This document shows, in pieces, positions 43,117 through 52,030 of a DNA stretch of 64,000 nt. Below the pieces are notes generated by a model. The model was not told the origin of the DNA. It searched no databases and saw only the letters and a list, made by a program, of their open reading frames with translations. Every line of letters starts with the position of its first letter. Within the stretch, counting starts at the first letter, position 1. The stretch is from Paenibacillus pinisoli (lineage in GTDB: Bacteria; Bacillota; Bacilli; Paenibacillales; Paenibacillaceae): the NCBI RefSeq assembly GCF_003605435.1, contig NZ_QXQB01000003.1, forward strand, positions 124,001 through 188,000, given 5' to 3'. Both the position numbers and the translations under genes were made by a program.

Positions 43117-43134
43117 CTTCACGAAACTCGCAGC

Positions 43135-43827
43135 TTAAGCCATCAGCTTCGCATGCTCCTGCCCTCTCCTTCTCCCCAGCAGCCGGCTAAGCGAGACGCG
43201 CGCGCACCACAAGGCAAAGGCTACAAATACGAAGCCCCATAACAGAGCAGGCACGCCTGTTGCTTTGGCTAAGTTAGTGGCGTCGCCCGCAGAGCCTGGA
43301 GATTGCAAGGCCAGATAGAGAATTACAAAGGCGGAGACAACGGACTCCACCAGGCACAAAAAAGCGATCAGCAAGTAATAGCCTTGCTGCAGCCATCTCG
43401 GAGCCAAGAAAGCGACTGCGGCCGTCACAGCCGCAAAGCCGACGCTCCATGCAAAACCGTAACCGTTCCGGACAAACAGAATAGCTGCAAGTCCCGCCAT
43501 TATAGCAATGATCGTTAAACCCGTTTTCAGATTATCCTTGCGGAACAGGATAAACAGCAGCATGGCAAATAGCGACGCTCCCACATATCCCGCCAGACCG
43601 ATCGGGATGATCATCCAGCCTTCCTGAAACTGAGTCCACGTCACGCCGCTCTGATCCGCATACAGATGTATCTCCATCACCCGGCCCTGCAGCAGCAGCG
43701 CGGCCAGCCCGTGAGACAGCTCATGCACCAGCGTATTCACGTTGCGGAAAAACTCCGAAAACGGTATGAAACGCGTCAAAATTAGAACAACAATAAACAG
43801 CAGCGCCGTACGAAACCATGAAAACAA
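43135..43827 (-). CDS. M50-like membrane metallopeptidase
   Basis: 230 residues, about six membrane segments. The zinc motif HELSH (His35, Glu36, His39) sits early, as in the M50B-like group of membrane proteases; the downstream Asp-containing motif is not obvious. May be a site-2-type protease or a non-proteolytic relative. Convergent with the zinc-ribbon operon and read alone. Confidence 0.78.
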   Translation of the reverse strand: MFSWFRTALLFIVVLILTRFIPFSEFFRNVNTLVHELSHGLAALLLQGRVMEIHLYADQSGVTWTQFQEGWMIIPIGLAGYVGASLFAMLLFILFRKDNLKTGLTIIAIMAGLAAILFVRNGYGFAWSVGFAAVTAAVAFLAPRWLQQGYYLLIAFLCLVESVVSAFVILYLALQSPGSAGDATNLAKATGVPALLWGFVFVAFALWCARVSLSRLLGRRRGQEHAKLMA

Positions 43828-43934
43828 TAAAGTTCCCCCTCTATGCTGAAAATAGCCCCTTCATTCCCTTATTATCCTCACGGGATTCCAATATCTACTA
43901 TACCATTAACCGCACCGCCAAGCCGCAAATAACG

Positions 43935-44831
43935 CTATTCGAACCGGGCCATCCGCTTGTATTTCTCCACCTGCATCAGAAACTCGCTCAGAAAAGCCTC
44001 GCTTGCCGCCGACATTCCTTTCCGGTCATGAGCCCAATACAAATGAACAGAAGGCTTCTCTTCGATCGGAATTGGAACAATCTTGCCCATTGCGACATGA
44101 GGATCGTTCCGAAGCGAGATATCCATGGAGAAGCTGATGGCAACACCTTCAGCCGTAACATATTTGGCCGCCTCCGTGCCTTTCGAATGGAACAGCTGCT
44201 TGGGCGTGCCGTAGCTCAGCAGCAATTCCTTCATATGCCCGGACACGCCAACGAGCGGATAATGAAGAATATCAGCGAACGAGATGCTCTTCCTGGCCGC
44301 AAGCGGAGTCTGTACCCCGACACAAGCCATAATCTCGCAGGAGAGAAACCGCTCCGCCCTAAGATGCTTATTCGCATATTCTCCCGTAATGCCCATCAAC
44401 CCCAGATCAAGCCGGTTCTCCAGCAGCTTCTCTTCAATGCCGCCGGAATGCTCCTCCAGAATCTCCAGCTCGACATAGGGATGGCGGATGGCAAAAGCGG
44501 ATAGCGTCCGCGGCAAAAAGCTGGTGCAGATTCCGGAGATCGCCCCGATCACAAGCTTCCCCCGAAGCACCTCCGTATGCTCATTTGCCGTCGCCTTTAA
44601 TTCATGAAGCTTAGCCAGAATATGTCTGGCTTTCGCGATGACAGCCTCGCCCGCCTCGGTAGGCACCGTTCCGCCTCTGGTGCGATGGAATAGCTGTACA
44701 CCCACCTCTTGCTCCAGCGCCGCTACCGACTGGCTGATGTTAGGCTGTGAGACATGAAGCTTCTCCGCCGCGATGGAAAAAGATCCGGTACTGGCGATTT
44801 CGACAATATACTGCAGCTGCTCAATTCTCAT
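43935..44831 (-). CDS. LysR-type regulator of the organosulfur locus
   Basis: 298 residues. N-terminal winged HTH (ASTGSFSIAAEKLHVSQPNISQSV, in two blocks) and a C-terminal effector domain. It is divergent from the SsuB-type ATPase gene; a 10-bp inverted repeat in the gap is its probable site. By position it controls the uptake and desulfonation genes, perhaps in response to sulfur starvation or an organosulfur ligand (inference). Confidence 0.91.
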   Translation of the reverse strand: MRIEQLQYIVEIASTGSFSIAAEKLHVSQPNISQSVAALEQEVGVQLFHRTRGGTVPTEAGEAVIAKARHILAKLHELKATANEHTEVLRGKLVIGAISGICTSFLPRTLSAFAIRHPYVELEILEEHSGGIEEKLLENRLDLGLMGITGEYANKHLRAERFLSCEIMACVGVQTPLAARKSISFADILHYPLVGVSGHMKELLLSYGTPKQLFHSKGTEAAKYVTAEGVAISFSMDISLRNDPHVAMGKIVPIPIEEKPSVHLYWAHDRKGMSAASEAFLSEFLMQVEKYKRMARFE

Positions 44832-44870
44832 AACAACCTCCGTTGTATAAGTAAAAATAATACGACAATA

Positions 44871-44915
44871 ACTATTAACTATTGTACATTACACCTATGA
44901 ATATGAGTTAATAGT
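44871..44915. promoter_or_regulatory. Long inverted repeat in the LysR/ssuB gap
   Basis: ACTATTAACT at 44871-44880 and its exact complement AGTTAATAGT at 44906-44915, centres 35 bases apart. Candidate paired LysR-type sites between the divergent genes. Confidence 0.55.
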
Positions 44916-44957
44916 ATCAGTTTATACCCTACTATTTCAATGAGATTAGGTGATATA

Positions 44958-45731
44958 TTGACGATCAAAGGCGAGTTGATTATTCAAAACGTGAATAAAA
45001 GCTTCCAGCGCGACGGCTCCAGCCTCCACGTTCTCTCCCATATTAACGCCCATGTGAAGCCAGGCCAGTTCGTATCGATTATCGGTCCAAGCGGCTGCGG
45101 CAAAAGCACATTGCTCAAAATTATTGCCGGGCTGGATGCCGAATATGACGGAGACGTGTTCCTAAGCGGCGCCCCCGTGACGCGCCCCGGCAAAGAAAAA
45201 GGCTTTATCTTTCAGGAGCATCGGCTGTTCCCTTGGCTGACCGCCGAACAGAACATTGCCGCAGACCTGTCGCTTAAGAATCCGGCGGTCAGAATGCAAG
45301 TAGACAGCATGATCGAGCTGGTGAAGCTCAAAGGTTTTGAGAGAGCGTATCCCCGCGAGCTGTCGGGCGGCATGTCCCAACGGGTCGCCATAGCGCGCGC
45401 CCTGCTCCGGCAGCCGGACGTGCTGCTGCTGGACGAGCCGTTCGGCGCCCTGGACGCTTTTACCCGGAATCACTTGCAGGAAGCGCTGCTTGAAATATGG
45501 GCTAGAAACAAGACGACCATGGTGCTCGTTACGCATGACATTGACGAAGCGGTATTTCTGTCGGACAGAGTATTCGTCATGGGCGCGGGACCGGGAACCA
45601 TCAAGCATGAGATTGCAATCGACCTGCCTCATCCCCGCAGCCGGACGGGTCCGGCCTTCCAGCAGCTTAGAGCCAGCGTCATGAACGCACTTCATCAATC
45701 CGAGACGACAGCGCAGGACTGGGAGATTTAA
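44958..45731 (+). CDS. ABC transporter ATPase, SsuB/TauB type
   Basis: 257 residues. Walker [11 protein letters not shown]-loop FQEHRLFPW, signature LSGGMSQR, Walker [13 protein letters not shown]-loop VTHD. The Q-loop and overall pattern match nitrate/sulfonate/taurine importers. TTG chosen 7 bases behind TTAGGTGAT; an ATG six codons upstream has no ribosome site. Drives uptake through the next gene's permease. Confidence 0.92.
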   Translation: MTIKGELIIQNVNKSFQRDGSSLHVLSHINAHVKPGQFVSIIGPSGCGKSTLLKIIAGLDAEYDGDVFLSGAPVTRPGKEKGFIFQEHRLFPWLTAEQNIAADLSLKNPAVRMQVDSMIELVKLKGFERAYPRELSGGMSQRVAIARALLRQPDVLLLDEPFGALDAFTRNHLQEALLEIWARNKTTMVLVTHDIDEAVFLSDRVFVMGAGPGTIKHEIAIDLPHPRSRTGPAFQQLRASVMNALHQSETTAQDWEI

Positions 45732-45771
45732 TAGGCAAAAAATCGTATACGAGCTTGAAAGGAGCAACGGC

Positions 45772-46575
45772 ATGAACAAAGCAACGCGGCCCGCCACCCG
45801 CAAGAAACGAAGGAATGGGCTGAGAAGAACGCTAACCGGCCTTATTGTGCCGCTGGCGCTGCTGATCGCCTGGCAGATTGCTTCTGGCGCAGGCCTGATC
45901 TCGGCACAGCTCTTCCCCGCCCCAAGTTCCATCTTGAAGGATTTCTATGACTTGCTTGCATCAGGAGAATATATCGGTCATTTGAAAATCAGCGTGTACC
46001 GGGCGCTGCTGGGCTTTGCGATTGGGGGCTCTGCGGGACTGCTGATCGGACTTGCCGTTGGCCTGTCCAGGAGAACGGAAGAAGCGCTCGATCCTACGCT
46101 TCAGATGCTTCGCACCGTTCCGCTGCTTGCCATCACGCCGCTGTTCATTCTGTGGTTCGGCTTCGGCGAGCTGTCGAAGGTGCTGCTGATCGCAGTCGGG
46201 GCTTTCTTCCCGCTCTACGTCAACACATTTCTGGGCGTCCGCAGCGTGGACCTCAAGCTGTTCGATGTGGCCCGCATCCTGGAATTCAGCCGTGCCAAGC
46301 AGATTCGAAGGCTTGTTCTGCCTGCGGCGCTGCCGAATGTGCTGTTAGGACTGCGCCTGTCGCTCGGCATGGCCTGGCTTTGCCTAGTCGTAGCCGAGCT
46401 GATGGGCGCGGACAGAGGCATCGGCTACCTGATTCAGGATGCGCGATCCTTCATGCAGACAGGCGTCGTGTTTGTCGGCGTCTTCACATTCGCCATCGTC
46501 GGCAAGCTGGCCGATTCATTCGTCCGGCTGCTGGAGAGCAAGCTGCTGAAGTGGCAGGACAACTACAGAGGGTAA
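45772..46575 (+). CDS. ABC permease, SsuC/TauC type
   Basis: 267 residues, about six membrane segments, basic N-terminus. The EAA-like loop (VDLKLFDVARILEFSRAKQIRR region) and the GLSLGMAW-type block LRLSLGMAWLCLVVAELMGA are diagnostic for the sulfonate/nitrate/taurine permease family. Partner of the ATPase 40 bases upstream and of the SsuA-like lipoprotein at the end of the operon. Confidence 0.92.
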   Translation: MNKATRPATRKKRRNGLRRTLTGLIVPLALLIAWQIASGAGLISAQLFPAPSSILKDFYDLLASGEYIGHLKISVYRALLGFAIGGSAGLLIGLAVGLSRRTEEALDPTLQMLRTVPLLAITPLFILWFGFGELSKVLLIAVGAFFPLYVNTFLGVRSVDLKLFDVARILEFSRAKQIRRLVLPAALPNVLLGLRLSLGMAWLCLVVAELMGADRGIGYLIQDARSFMQTGVVFVGVFTFAIVGKLADSFVRLLESKLLKWQDNYRG

Positions 46576-46676
46576 CCCGTTCTTCCAGCGATTATGAATG
46601 GACGCCTGGTTGATTAACGGAGATTGAACCTTGCGCTCGTCTTTCGCAAACAAATAATTACGAGGTGAATCAAGCT

Positions 46677-47888
46677 ATGTCCACCCTATCATTGAAACCC
46701 TATTCCTTTGCCCGCAGGCTGCCGGCCATCGCGCCGATGGGAGCCGCCCAAGCTGCGAAGAAGCGCCAGGTGATTCCGCTCTCCTTCGGCTCGCCGCATT
46801 CGGATACATTCCCGTATAAGCCTTTAATCGGAGCCGCGACCGATGCGATTTGGACTCACGGCCGGGATTCGCTTCAATATGGCGGCGCAGGCGGTCCAGT
46901 CATCGTGCTGGATTGGGTTGCCCGGCGCTCTGCGCTCCGCTCGATCCACGTCGACCCGAGCCAAGTGCTGATGACGTACGGCTCGCAGCAAGCGCTGGAT
47001 TACGTTGCCCGCGCACTGCTCGATCCTGGCGACCATGCATGGCTGGAGGGGCCGACTTACTTCGGAGCAGTCAGCACATTCCGCACAGCTGAAGCCATCC
47101 TCACTTCCTTCCCGATTGACGAAGACGGCCTCATCGTTGAGGAGGTGGAGCGAGCCCTTGAGGAAGCCGAGAGATTGGGCAAGCCGCTGCCGAAGCTCTT
47201 CTATACGATGCCGAACTTTCATAATCCGGGAGGGATCAGCCTATCGCTTGAGCGACGGCAACGGCTTGCCGAGCTGGCCTACCGCTACAACTTTTTTATT
47301 CTGGAGGACGACGCCTACACGGAGCTCTCCTATACCGGGCAATCGCTTCCTGCCATCTATTCCTTTGCGCCGGAGCGAACCATTTATTTGAGCACCTTCT
47401 CCAAGATTATCGCCCCTGGCATTCGGCTTGGCTGGGCGATCGCAAGCCAGGACACCATTGCGAGGGTCAATACCTTCTTCCAAGGAAGCAAAGCGAGCGT
47501 CTTCTCGCAGGAAATCGTCGCGCAGCTGCTGACGAGACTTCCATTTGACGAACATCTCGCCAGCTTGAATAAGCTGTACCGCGATAACCGCGACGCGATG
47601 GTGGATGCGCTAAAGATCAGCTTCGGAGATGATGTGACCTTCAGCATACCGGAAGGAGGTTTCTTTGTCTGGCTCTCCTTCCCTGAAGGAATTGACACCA
47701 GCGAGTTCGTGAAGGATGCGGAAGAGCGGGGCGTCAGCTTTATTGACGGCAAGCAATTCTTCATTAATGGGGGCGGTGCCCGCCATGCGCGGCTATCCTT
47801 CAGCTATTGCAGCGAGGAGCAAATCCGGGAAGGCGTAGCCCTCTTGGCACAATCCTACTACAGCTATCTCGATAACCGCCGCCGTTAA
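46677..47888 (+). CDS. PLP-dependent aminotransferase (class I, MocR-aminotransferase-like)
   Basis: 403 residues. Fold-type I aminotransferase: GSQQALD, YTMPNFHNPGG, DDAYTEL and the PLP Lys in TFSKIIAPGIRLGW. Resembles the LysN/2-aminoadipate group, without the GntR HTH. Inside a sulfonate-type operon it may remove the amino group from an amino-sulfonate or amino-thioether substrate; this role is inference. ATG chosen behind GAGGTGA. Confidence 0.88.
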   Translation: MSTLSLKPYSFARRLPAIAPMGAAQAAKKRQVIPLSFGSPHSDTFPYKPLIGAATDAIWTHGRDSLQYGGAGGPVIVLDWVARRSALRSIHVDPSQVLMTYGSQQALDYVARALLDPGDHAWLEGPTYFGAVSTFRTAEAILTSFPIDEDGLIVEEVERALEEAERLGKPLPKLFYTMPNFHNPGGISLSLERRQRLAELAYRYNFFILEDDAYTELSYTGQSLPAIYSFAPERTIYLSTFSKIIAPGIRLGWAIASQDTIARVNTFFQGSKASVFSQEIVAQLLTRLPFDEHLASLNKLYRDNRDAMVDALKISFGDDVTFSIPEGGFFVWLSFPEGIDTSEFVKDAEERGVSFIDGKQFFINGGGARHARLSFSYCSEEQIREGVALLAQSYYSYLDNRRR

Positions 47889-47937
47889 CCGGCATTATCC
47901 CACTCGATAAACCACATCAAGAAAGGTTAGGTGTACC

Positions 47938-49290
47938 TTGAACGTGAACCGACAACGGAAACAAATGAGCCTTGGGGCATTCTTGTTCAGCTTCGGCCAC
48001 CACTTTGCGGCATGGCGCCATCCTCTGACGGATGCCGACGGCGTCATAGATTTGAATTTCTACAAACGGAATGCGCAAGCTGCGGAACGGGGCAAGATGG
48101 ATATGATTTTCTTTGCGGACGCTCTCTCGCTGCCGGATAAGGAGGATGTTGCGCATGATGTCAGCTCCGTCTATCCTGATGCTTCTACCGTCATCTCGGC
48201 CCTCGCCGGCGTTACGGAGCGGATTGGGCTGGCTGCAACCGTATCGACGACTTTCAATGAGCCCTATAACATTGCACGCAGATTTGCCACATTGGATCAT
48301 TTGACTGGAGGAAGAACGGCATGGAATGTCGTAACTTCGACCAAAAATACGGAAGCGCGCAACTTTGGAGCTGAGGAACTTCCTGACCACGGCGACCGGT
48401 ACGGCCGGGCGCATGACTTCCTGCATGCGGTTAATTCCCTGTGGGACAGCTGGGAAGACGGCGCCCTGGTCTTCGACAAGGAGAGCGGGCAATTCGCCGA
48501 CACTGCGAGAATCCATGCGACTCAGCATAATGGGCTGTACTTCCGGGTACAGGGCCCGCTTAATATTCCTCGCTCTCCGCAAGGCAGGCCGGTTATCGTA
48601 GAAGCCGGCACATCTGAGGCTGGGCAAAGGCTGGCAGCGCAGACTGCGGACGTCGTGTTCACTGCTTGCGCCGAACTGGGGCAAGCCCAGCAATTTTACG
48701 CTAAATTAAAAGCTCAGCTGCCTGCATTCGATCGTCAGCCTGATGAATTGAAAGTAATGCCTGGCGTCATGTTCTTCTTGGGGGATACCGAAGAGGAAGC
48801 CAGAGCCCTGGAGGCGGAGTTCCATGAGCTGATCGTCCCCGAAGCAAGCACATCCTATCTCTCCCGCTTGCTGAATTATGATCTGAGCGCCTATCCGGTC
48901 GACGGTCCGCTTCCGGACATACCCGTTCAAGGCAATTCCAGCAGAGCCCTTATGGTCATAGAGAAAGCGAAAAGGGACAGCCTTTCGATCCGTGAGCTCG
49001 GCTTGTACTTCTCCGTGGCGCGCGGGCATCTGACCGTGACCGGTACGGCGGAGCAGATTGCGGACAAGCTGCAAGAGTGGTTCGAAGGAGGAGCCTGCGA
49101 CGGCTTTAACATTATGCCTCCTTATTTGCCAGGCGGACTGGAGCAATTCGTGGACCGCGTCATTCCGCTGCTGCAGGCACGGGGCTTGTTCCGTACCGAG
49201 TATGCGGGAAGCACACTTCGCGGGCATCTTGGACTTAGCCGGCCTGCAGGACGGTACAGCTTGCTTGAAGCAAGCGGACAATCAACCTAA
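47938..49290 (+). CDS. Flavin-dependent monooxygenase, NtaA/SnaA/DszA group
   Basis: 450 residues, bacterial-luciferase-like barrel. N-terminal GAFLFSFGHHFAAWRHP, TVSTTFNEPYNIARRFATLDHLTGGR (in two blocks) and VIVEAGTSEAGQ identify the NtaA/SnaA/DszA/SfnG type, which oxygenates C-S or C-N bonds with reduced FMN supplied by a reductase. No reductase gene is present locally. TTG start behind AAAGGTTAGG. Its place between SsuC/aminotransferase and SsuA points to release of sulfur from an organosulfur compound. Confidence 0.9.
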   Translation: MNVNRQRKQMSLGAFLFSFGHHFAAWRHPLTDADGVIDLNFYKRNAQAAERGKMDMIFFADALSLPDKEDVAHDVSSVYPDASTVISALAGVTERIGLAATVSTTFNEPYNIARRFATLDHLTGGRTAWNVVTSTKNTEARNFGAEELPDHGDRYGRAHDFLHAVNSLWDSWEDGALVFDKESGQFADTARIHATQHNGLYFRVQGPLNIPRSPQGRPVIVEAGTSEAGQRLAAQTADVVFTACAELGQAQQFYAKLKAQLPAFDRQPDELKVMPGVMFFLGDTEEEARALEAEFHELIVPEASTSYLSRLLNYDLSAYPVDGPLPDIPVQGNSSRALMVIEKAKRDSLSIRELGLYFSVARGHLTVTGTAEQIADKLQEWFEGGACDGFNIMPPYLPGGLEQFVDRVIPLLQARGLFRTEYAGSTLRGHLGLSRPAGRYSLLEASGQST

Positions 49291-49324
49291 TCAACCTAAT
49301 TGATACAGTAGGAGGCTTCATACT

Positions 49325-50356
49325 ATGAAAACTGCACGCGCATCGCTGCTTATTTTATCCGCTCTCACCGCCCTTATCGTATTGGCGGCATGCGGACAAT
49401 CCTCATCCGGGAATGATCCCGGCCAAGCCAATAACGGCAGCGGGACGAAGAGCGCGGAGGGCGTCGTCGTCTCCATCGAGTCCAGCCAGATCGGACCGAT
49501 TCTGATTGCGAAGGAGAAGGGCTACTTCGAAGAGGAATTCGCTAAATTCGGCGCTACCATCAACTATCAGCCGCTGCAGAGCTCCTCGCAGTTTCTGGAG
49601 GGCATTGCCGCAGGCAGACTCGACTTTGCCCGAATCGGCTATATCGGTACGATTACCGGACAGACAGCCGCTATACCCTTCCTCTCCATCAGCGAAGGAA
49701 GCGACGGCGCAGGAGACGGCATTCTCGTTCAGCAGGACAGCCCGATCCAATCCGCCGCTGATCTGAAGGGCAAAAAAATCGCCGTTGCCAAAGGCAGCAG
49801 CTCATGGGGACTCATCCTGCGGGCGCTGGACAAGGAGGGGCTGAAGGCCTCCGATGTCGAGATGATCAACTTGCAGCCGGATGAAGCGCAAAGCGCCTTC
49901 CAGTCCGGAAAAGTAGACGCTTGGGCAGTCTGGGAGCCTGCGCGGTCCAATCAGGTGAACAACTTCGGCGCCAAGGTTATCGCGGATTCGAAGAGCATAG
50001 GAGCCTATACGCCGGGCTATAATATCGTCCGGTCCAAATTCGCGGAGGAGCATCCGGATCTGGTCGTTGCGTACCTGAAGGCTTACGAACGCGCGCTCCG
50101 CTGGGAGAACGAAAATCTCGATGAAGCGATTGCCCTGCTCGCTGGACTGAAAAAGCTGGATGAAGAGACCGTACGTGTGTCTATTGCGAACAACGTTCCT
50201 CTTAACCTGCCAATATCGGATACAGCCAATGAGAGCCAGCAGAGAACCGCAGATATATTGCTTGAGCTAGGAGAGATCAAAGAACAAGTCGACGTGACCG
50301 CAGTAGTCGACAACACGTTCATTACACGAGCATTAGAGGAACTTAAGGCCGAGTAG
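49325..50356 (+). CDS. Sulfonate-type ABC substrate-binding lipoprotein (SsuA-like)
   Basis: 343 residues. Lipobox LAACG after a 24-residue signal, Gly/Asn/Ser linker, then the NMT1/SsuA fold: GPILIAKEKGYFEEEF, AAGRLDFARIGYI, KKIAVAKGSSSW, AVWEPARS. Binds an organosulfur anion outside the membrane for the SsuBC components encoded at the start of the operon. The last gene of the unit; its 3' side runs into a 51-bp tandem repeat and then a terminator. Confidence 0.92.
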   Translation: MKTARASLLILSALTALIVLAACGQSSSGNDPGQANNGSGTKSAEGVVVSIESSQIGPILIAKEKGYFEEEFAKFGATINYQPLQSSSQFLEGIAAGRLDFARIGYIGTITGQTAAIPFLSISEGSDGAGDGILVQQDSPIQSAADLKGKKIAVAKGSSSWGLILRALDKEGLKASDVEMINLQPDEAQSAFQSGKVDAWAVWEPARSNQVNNFGAKVIADSKSIGAYTPGYNIVRSKFAEEHPDLVVAYLKAYERALRWENENLDEAIALLAGLKKLDEETVRVSIANNVPLNLPISDTANESQQRTADILLELGEIKEQVDVTAVVDNTFITRALEELKAE

Positions 50357-50385
50357 TAAACCATCCTGCTTCAATTGAAGGGACT

Positions 50386-50808
50386 GTTCGGCTTAGTGAG
50401 CTCCGCCGAGCGGAAAGCACAGCTGCAAGACGAGAAACTCGGCTTAGAGAGCCGCCGAGCGGAAAACGAAGCTGCAAGACGTGTGAAACCCGGCTTTGAG
50501 TGCGCCGCCGAGCAGAAAACGGAGCTGCAGGACGAGAAACTCGGCTTAGAGTACGCCGCCAAGCAGAAAACGAAGCTGCAGGACGAGAAACTCTGCCTAG
50601 AGTGCGCCGCGACACAGAAAATGGAGCTGCAGGACGAGAAACTCTGCCTAGAGTGCGCCGCGACACTGAAAACGGAGCTGCAGGACGAGAAACTCGGCTT
50701 AGAGTGCGCCGCCACGCAGAAAACGGAGCTGCAGGACGAGAAACTCGGCTTAGAGTGCGCCGCCGAGCGGAAAGCAGAGCTGCAGGACGAGAAACTCGGC
50801 TTAGAGCT
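50386..50808. repeat. 51-bp tandem minisatellite, about eight units
   Basis: The core GACGAGAAAC recurs at 50429, 50531, 50582, 50633, 50684, 50735 and 50786, five successive intervals being exactly 51 bases; a degenerate unit (50478) lies between the first two. Because 51 is a multiple of three, several frames on both strands stay open (for example units of ELQDEKLGLECAAEQKT), but none has a ribosome site or a plausible protein fold. It lies in the 3' untranslated region of the sulfonate operon, ahead of its terminator. It accounts for most of the 700-base stretch without a gene. Confidence 0.9.
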
Positions 50809-50846
50809 GCCCCGCAGCTGCCAATCATAGCTCACGCCGCAAGCGA

Positions 50847-50887
50847 AAAGCCTTCAAGTCCACTTTTACGGTGGTTTTGAAGGCTTT
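50847..50887 (+). terminator. Terminator of the organosulfur operon
   Basis: AAAGCCTTCAA pairs with TTGAAGGCTTT, with inner CCAC/GTGG; it comes after the minisatellite. The 175 bases from here to the next gene show only that gene's ribosome site. Confidence 0.8.
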
Positions 50888-51063
50888 CATTCAAGGTTGG
50901 GGCATCCACTTAACCGTTGCTTCCCTTCTGGGACAGCCCCTTCCTTCACTTCCTGATCCATCAACCGCTTTATCCTTCAAATAAATACGCAACTTTTCCC
51001 GAAGTACAAGCGTCCTTACTAGTATATGTTTACATAACCTATGACGTACAACGGGAGAAGATC

Positions 51064-51948
51064 ATGTTGAACAACAAGAAATGTTGGATTATAACCCTTC
51101 TTGCGCTTGCGATGTCACTCGCGCTGTCTGCTTGCAGCAGCGGCAATTCCAATAACCAGTCTAGCATGCCGCCCGGTCCCAGCGAGAACCCGATAGAGTC
51201 TACAGCGCCCTCTGCGACACCGGAGCCGGAACCGACTGCAAGTGCCGATCCCAAGGAAAGCAGCTCGTCTGCGGAGGAAGAGCCGCCGTCCCAAGCACCA
51301 TCAGAGCAACCGGCAGAGACGCCTGTCGCAACAGAGAAGCCGAATGCGACAGCAACTCCAAGCGTCAAACCTACTGCTACAGTCAAGCCGACGCTGCAGC
51401 CATCAATCAGGCCAACCGTGAAGCCGACCCAGCAGCCTTCGCTGAAGCCAAGCGCGAAGCCTACCTTCACACCGCCGCCAACTTCAACGCCGACACCAAC
51501 ACCGCTGCCGACCCCGCAGCCGTCGCAGAAGCCGACAGAGAAGCCCAATACGGCAGTGACCGTTCAGGATATCGTAGACAAGATTACAGCCGATCTCGAA
51601 TTTGCCGGTCAGGCAACCATAGAGAAAACGGCGGTTCCCGACTTCTACAACGGGATCGATCCGGATAGCCTCCTCGAGGAAGGTATCTTTCAGCAAGCAA
51701 GCTTCATGATCTCCGCCAGCGAGTTCTCGATCGTAAAGCTGAAGTCTGCGGATCAATACGATACGATTAAGCAAGCTTTCGAATTCCGCGCAGCGACAGT
51801 GCAGAAAACGTTCGAAGAATATTTGCCAGACCAATATGAGCTTGCCCAGAATTATAAAATCGTGCGGAACGGCAACTATGTGCTTTTCTGCATCTCCAGC
51901 AAGCAGGATAAAGCAATCGATATTTTCAACGGATTTTTCACGAAATAA
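51064..51948 (+). CDS. DUF4358-type lipoprotein with Pro/Thr-rich stalk
   Basis: 294 residues. Lipobox LSACS at about 21-25, then about 135 residues of low-complexity stalk rich in Pro, Thr, Lys and Ser (repeats such as KPTATVKPT), then a compact C-terminal domain (about 165-294) resembling DUF4358, with FYNGIDPDSLLEE, SEFSIVKLKSADQYD and NGNYVLFCISS. The stalk probably spans the cell wall. Function unknown. Start follows GGGAGAAG. Confidence 0.82.
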   Translation: MLNNKKCWIITLLALAMSLALSACSSGNSNNQSSMPPGPSENPIESTAPSATPEPEPTASADPKESSSSAEEEPPSQAPSEQPAETPVATEKPNATATPSVKPTATVKPTLQPSIRPTVKPTQQPSLKPSAKPTFTPPPTSTPTPTPLPTPQPSQKPTEKPNTAVTVQDIVDKITADLEFAGQATIEKTAVPDFYNGIDPDSLLEEGIFQQASFMISASEFSIVKLKSADQYDTIKQAFEFRAATVQKTFEEYLPDQYELAQNYKIVRNGNYVLFCISSKQDKAIDIFNGFFTK

Positions 51949-51960
51949 ACGCTATAAATA

Positions 51961-52001
51961 AAAAGGAAGCAGCGCCGATACGTCGGCCGCTGCTTCTTTT
52001 T
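51961..52001. terminator. Bidirectional terminator
   Basis: AAGGAAGCAGCG pairs with CGCTGCTTC-TT, A-run before and T-run after; between the convergent lipoprotein and ABC exporter genes. Confidence 0.85.
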
Positions 52002-52030
52002 GTGTAGCGTGCATGGCAGAGACAATTCGA

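Noticed and set aside
50386..50808. Regular repeats resembling a CRISPR array.
   Set aside because: The whole 51-base unit is conserved with no variable spacers, and there are no cas genes in the window.
50343..50880. Long open frames on both strands through the 51-bp repeats (for example 151 residues on the plus strand, 154-161 on the minus strand).
   Set aside because: The repeat length is a multiple of three, so open frames follow automatically; no ribosome sites, no fold, and several frames are open at once. Treated as a non-coding minisatellite.
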